A stretch of 42,225 nucleotides of DNA, taken from NCBI GenBank assembly GCA_002840845.1, contig PHCS01000018.1:1-42225 (forward strand), read 5' to 3'. Positions 39,348-42,225 of the stretch are shown here, in pieces (position 1 is the first letter of the stretch; each line of letters opens with the position of its first letter). The notes beneath the pieces were generated by a model. That model did no database searches and was not told the origin of the DNA. It saw only the letters and a program-made list of their open reading frames with translations. A program made the position numbers and the translations under genes. This DNA is from Betaproteobacteria bacterium HGW-Betaproteobacteria-14 (GTDB lineage: Bacteria; Pseudomonadota; Gammaproteobacteria; Burkholderiales; Rhodocyclaceae).

Positions 39348-40027
39348 GATTCCTTTTTCCGCAGTTTCTCAATTTCCGGCAGCAGTATTGGCAGCAGCGC
39401 CTGCGCGCTGTCGTTGATCGCCTTGCCCACCGCGCGCGATGTCACCGTCGCGCCGGAAATGGCGTCGATCTGCCAGGCGTCCGTCTTGCTCCCGTGCTTG
39501 ACGACCTTCACCTCGTTGGCCAGCTTGGCCAGCGCCTGGTCGAGCTTCACGTCCAGCGCCTTGAAGTTCGCCAGGAAGGCTTTGTCCGTGATGATCTTGT
39601 CACCGATGCCCGGGGTCTCCTTCGTCGCCACCACGCCGATGCCGTTGATGCACTGGCAATCGGGCGAGTAGCCGTAGAGGATGCGCACCACGTCGGCGTA
39701 GCCCTTCGCCGCACCCTCGACGGCAATGCCCGCCAGGCTGCCGTCCTCGGCATACGCTGCGTAGAACTTGATCGCGCCCTCGGCCGCCTCGCCGCCCGCC
39801 GGCCGGATGCCCCGCGCCGTGGCCTGCCACTCGGTCATGGATTTCGCTGCCGGGATGATCTTGAACACCGTGCGCTCGAGCGCGATGCGGCGGTTGGCGG
39901 CGGCGGCCTCGTAGGTTCCCTGATATGCGCCGACGATGATGACGCCGCACAGTGCCGAGACGAGTCCCAGCGTCCTTACCAGCGACGCAGCAGGTGTTGC
40001 GCTCGGCATCGGATTGGCAACGTTCAT
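39344..40027 (-). CDS. rnfG: Rnf complex subunit RnfG (FMN-binding)
   Basis: A 227-residue subunit with one N-terminal membrane helix (about 17-34) and a periplasmic FMN domain. FMN is expected on T194 of SGATVTS (191-197), the usual S/T-G-A-T attachment motif. The segment YGYSPDCQCINGIGVV and ETPGIGDKI match the family. The ATG at 40025-40027 overlaps the rnfD stop as ATGA; a longer reading frame through antisense rnfD is not used. Confidence 0.95.
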   Translation of the reverse strand: MNVANPMPSATPAASLVRTLGLVSALCGVIIVGAYQGTYEAAAANRRIALERTVFKIIPAAKSMTEWQATARGIRPAGGEAAEGAIKFYAAYAEDGSLAGIAVEGAAKGYADVVRILYGYSPDCQCINGIGVVATKETPGIGDKIITDKAFLANFKALDVKLDQALAKLANEVKVVKHGSKTDAWQIDAISGATVTSRAVGKAINDSAQALLPILLPEIEKLRKKES

Positions 40028-41172
40028 GGTTTCTTCGGCTTGTTCTTGAAGAAGCGCTTCTTCGACATTTTCGCCGCCGCTTCCTCGCGCGAGATGTAGT
40101 CCGGATGGAGCGTATAGGTTGCGGAACGGCCCGCCCGGATCGAGGCGCCCTTGCCGAACGGCGTCGGCTGGGTGATCTGCTCGATCAGCGGTGTCGCTGC
40201 ATTGGCGAGCAGGATGGCGTACATGACGCCCTCGGGCAGGCCGCCGTAATAGCGGATCATCACGGTCAGCACGCCGATCAGGCTCCCATACAGCCACATG
40301 CCGCGCGGCGTGACCGGCGAAGTCGCCATGTCGGTCGCCATATACACGGCGCCGAGGATCAATCCGCCCGAGAACAGCATGAAAAAGGGATCGGGATACT
40401 TCGTGCCGCCGATCGCGTAGATCAGCCAGGCGGTCAGTCCGGCGCTGCCGAGGATGGCCGCCGGGATGCGCCAGTCCATGAAGCGGCGCAGCGCCAGGTA
40501 AGCGCCGCAGAGCAGGATCAAGGCCGGCGACGGCCCTACCGCCATGTGCCCGGCCAGGGACGTCAGCAGATCCCCAGCATCGGTCAGGGTGCCCTCGAAC
40601 TTCCACTTCGCCAACGGCGTGGCGCCGGTCCACGCATCGATCTGCATGCCTTTCAGCCAGGCGGCGGTGTCCGCCGGCGCCATCAGCGGCCAGGCCAGCG
40701 AGGACGGAATGAACTCCGTGAAGCGTCCTGGCAGGAAGGACGGCGTATAGGTGGCGATTGCCGCGGGAAACGCCGCCTGCACGAAGGCCCGTCCCACCAG
40801 CGCGGGGTTGAAGACATTGAAGCCGATGCCGCCGAACAGCGCCTTGCCCAGCGCGATGGCCGTGAAACCGGCCACGAAGCCCATCCACAACGGGAAGCCC
40901 GGCGGCAAAGTCAGCCCCAGCAGGACGCCGGTGATGGTGGCCGAGTAATCGGAAAGATCCCCCGATTGGCGGCCGAGGCGGACGAACAGGCGCTCGGTGA
41001 GCAGGCAGGCGGCGGTGACGACGAGGATCGATGCTGCTGCCGAAATGCCGTACTGATAGACGAAGAAGGCGCACACAGGCAGCAGCGAGAACACCACGTT
41101 GCGCATGATCATCTCGACGCTGCGCGGGCTCTTGATATGCGGCGCGCTGCGGATCTCGACTGAACTGCTCAT
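40024..41172 (-). CDS. rnfD: Rnf complex subunit RnfD (FMN-binding)
   Basis: A 382-residue membrane subunit with about nine to ten helices. SAPHIKSPRSVEMIMRNVV is a typical N-terminus, and FMN is expected on T185 of WTGATPLA (181-188); in relatives the motif is SGAT. Late segments LPEGVMYAILLANAATPLI are conserved. ATG 41170-41172 is chosen, with AAGGG 8 nt upstream at the base of the intergenic hairpin. It follows rnfC after 105 nt. Confidence 0.95.
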   Translation of the reverse strand: MSSSVEIRSAPHIKSPRSVEMIMRNVVFSLLPVCAFFVYQYGISAAASILVVTAACLLTERLFVRLGRQSGDLSDYSATITGVLLGLTLPPGFPLWMGFVAGFTAIALGKALFGGIGFNVFNPALVGRAFVQAAFPAAIATYTPSFLPGRFTEFIPSSLAWPLMAPADTAAWLKGMQIDAWTGATPLAKWKFEGTLTDAGDLLTSLAGHMAVGPSPALILLCGAYLALRRFMDWRIPAAILGSAGLTAWLIYAIGGTKYPDPFFMLFSGGLILGAVYMATDMATSPVTPRGMWLYGSLIGVLTVMIRYYGGLPEGVMYAILLANAATPLIEQITQPTPFGKGASIRAGRSATYTLHPDYISREEAAAKMSKKRFFKNKPKKP

Positions 41173-41173
41173 T

Positions 41174-41280
41174 GAAAACCCTTCACCACAGAGACACAGA
41201 GACACGGAGAAAAGCAATTCAAGGCTTTCCCGGTTGTGCTTCTTCTCTGTGCCTCTGTGCCTCTGTGGTTCATGGTTTTA
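41174..41280. repeat. long imperfect inverted repeat between rnfC and rnfD
   Basis: Arms at 41185-41214 (ACCACAGAGACACAGAGAC, then ACGGAGAAAAGC) and 41238-41269 (reverse complement ACCACAGAGGCACAGAGGC, then ACAGAGAAGAAGC), loop of 23 nt. Weaker pairing (AAAACC) extends it to the rnfC stop codon and to within 2 nt of the rnfD start. On the rnf mRNA strand two arm differences become G-U pairs, whereas the other strand would have A-C mismatches, so the transcript can fold into a stem of about 30 bp. CACAGAG-type palindromes recur in many environmental proteobacterial genomes, as far as I recall. Confidence 0.9.
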
Positions 41281-42225
41281 AGCCACGGCCTTTTCGCGCA
41301 GGATCTGCTTGGCGATGCGGAATTGCTGCACCAGCGGGATGTTCGAGGGGCAGATCCAGGTGCAGCTGCCGCACTCGAAGCAGTCGCCGAGGTGGTACTT
41401 CTCCCCCATCAGGTCGTACTCGCGCCGGGCGGCCAGCATGCCCAGCGTCGACGGGTTGAGCCCCATCGGACAGGATTCGACGCATTCGCCGCACTTGATG
41501 CAGGGGTAGGTCTTGCGCCCCTCGTTCGCCGCCATGTCCTCGCCGCGGAACACCAGCACGCCGGATACGCCCTTCGTCACAGGCACGTCGAGCGAGGCGA
41601 CCGACTGTCCCATCATCGGGCCGCCGAGGATCACCTGCCTCGCCAGTCCTGTGCCGGCAGCTTGCGCACCGGCCTGCGCCAGCACGAAGGACAGCGGCGT
41701 GCCGATCGGCACGCGATAGTTGCCCGGCCGCTTCACGCCAGGACCGGCGACAGTGACGACGCGCTCGACGAGCCCCTGCCCAGACGGCAACAGCCGCCCG
41801 AGCGCCGCCAGGGTGCCGACGTTATGCACCACCATGCCCAGCGCCAGCGGCAGCTTGCCCGATGGAATCTCGACGCCGAACAGCGCCGTGATGAGCATCT
41901 TCTCCGAGCCCTGCGGGTACTTGGTCGGCACCTTCTCGACGAAGATGTGGCCCGCCGGCGGCAACGCGCGGCGCAGGACGTCGGCGGCTTCCGGCTTGTT
42001 GTCCTCCACCCCGATGATGGCCCGCTTCGCCCCGGTGGCGCGCATGGCATGGCGGATGCCGACCATCAGGTCGCCTGCATGCTCGACCATGAGGCGGTGG
42101 TCGCAGGTCAGGTACGGCTCGCATTCGCAGCCATTGATGAGGACGGTACTGACCGTCAGCCCGCCGGGCGGATGCAACTTCACCGAAGACGGGAACGCGG
42201 CGCCACCCATCCCGACGATTCCCGC
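41278..42225 (-). CDS. rnfC: Rnf complex subunit RnfC (5' end cut by window)
   Basis: At least 315 residues of the NADH-side subunit; the frame is open through position 42225 (AGIVGMGGAAFPSSVK), so the N-terminal part is outside. The NADH/FMN-binding region VLINGCECEPYL and GGPMMGQ are visible. Two [4Fe-4S] motifs follow: CIKCGECVESCP (about 41470-41505) and CFECGSCTWICP (about 41350-41385). The C-terminus is short and lacks the long Ala-rich repeats of E. coli RsxC. rnfB is not in the window and may lie upstream. Confidence 0.95.
   Translation of the reverse strand, partial: AGIVGMGGAAFPSSVKLHPPGGLTVSTVLINGCECEPYLTCDHRLMVEHAGDLMVGIRHAMRATGAKRAIIGVEDNKPEAADVLRRALPPAGHIFVEKVPTKYPQGSEKMLITALFGVEIPSGKLPLALGMVVHNVGTLAALGRLLPSGQGLVERVVTVAGPGVKRPGNYRVPIGTPLSFVLAQAGAQAAGTGLARQVILGGPMMGQSVASLDVPVTKGVSGVLVFRGEDMAANEGRKTYPCIKCGECVESCPMGLNPSTLGMLAARREYDLMGEKYHLGDCFECGSCTWICPSNIPLVQQFRIAKQILREKAVA

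Noticed and set aside
38131..39372. Gly/Arg/His-rich minus-strand frames across rnfA-rnfE
   Set aside because: They are out of frame with the clearly recognised Rnf subunits and have composition typical of frame-shifted GC-rich DNA.
41185..41269. CRISPR-like or insertion-sequence reading of the CACAGAG repeats
   Set aside because: There are just two inverted arms, no regular spacers and no transposase gene.

Overview
The window is a GC-rich (about 60% by eye) bacterial chromosome segment packed with housekeeping genes. The best fit is a betaproteobacterium, probably of the Rhodocyclales/Nitrosomonadales type. The evidence is gene order: mltG-tmk-holB-pilZ-tatD; tadA and guaA-guaB; rnfH-ratA facing smpB; and an uninterrupted run rpsB-tsf-pyrH-frr-uppS-cdsA-dxr-rseP-bamA-skp-lpxD-fabZ-lpxA-lpxB-rnhB. 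Family assignments are from memory and visible motifs; no database was searched.

Layout. Positions 81-108 hold a dif-like XerC/XerD site, next to a small exported ankyrin protein gene. Positions 133-4601 (minus strand) form an operon for peptidoglycan synthesis, DNA synthesis and pilus biogenesis, ending in tatD and the ankyrin gene. Positions 4678-6494 (plus) carry ygfZ and an NRDE/TANGO2-type gene. Then come an exportless-looking L,D-transpeptidase, tadA, a fumarylacetoacetase-family gene, guaA-guaB, a DUF4124 gene, rnfH-ratA, smpB, a SpoU-family methyltransferase and a SenB-like (selenosugar synthase family) glycosyltransferase. Positions 14901-29081 (minus) are the envelope and translation supercluster, headed by a structured rpsB leader. 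Positions 29351-32750 (plus) carry map-glnD, followed by thpR-ispF-ispD (minus) and an aspartate-family aminotransferase (plus) with a clear terminator. Next are an unusual AsmA-like membrane protein, tRNA-Asn and most of an Rnf operon (rnfC-D-G-E-A), which ends in a tiny Cys-rich membrane protein.

The genes fit together as lipid A synthesis (lpxA, lpxB, lpxD), outer-membrane protein assembly (skp, bamA), isoprenoid and undecaprenyl carrier synthesis (dxr, ispD, ispF, uppS), phospholipid synthesis (cdsA), purine synthesis (guaA, guaB), nitrogen signalling (glnD), translation (rpsB, tsf, frr, map, smpB, tadA) and a membrane redox pump (Rnf).

The most striking observations are these. (1) A nearly canonical dif sits at the left edge, and most genes and most KOPS-like octamers point toward it, suggesting the replication terminus lies here. 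(2) Two sharply bounded AT-rich islands of about 70 bp lie inside holB and dxr. There 20-25 consecutive codons switch to A/T-ending synonyms over conserved motifs, and the two islands share a bipartite 13+7 bp motif at identical spacing and reading phase. (3) A SenB-like gene stands alone without senA or senC. (4) An NqrM-like Cys-rich mini-protein closes the Rnf operon. (5) A long imperfect inverted repeat fills the rnfC-rnfD gap.
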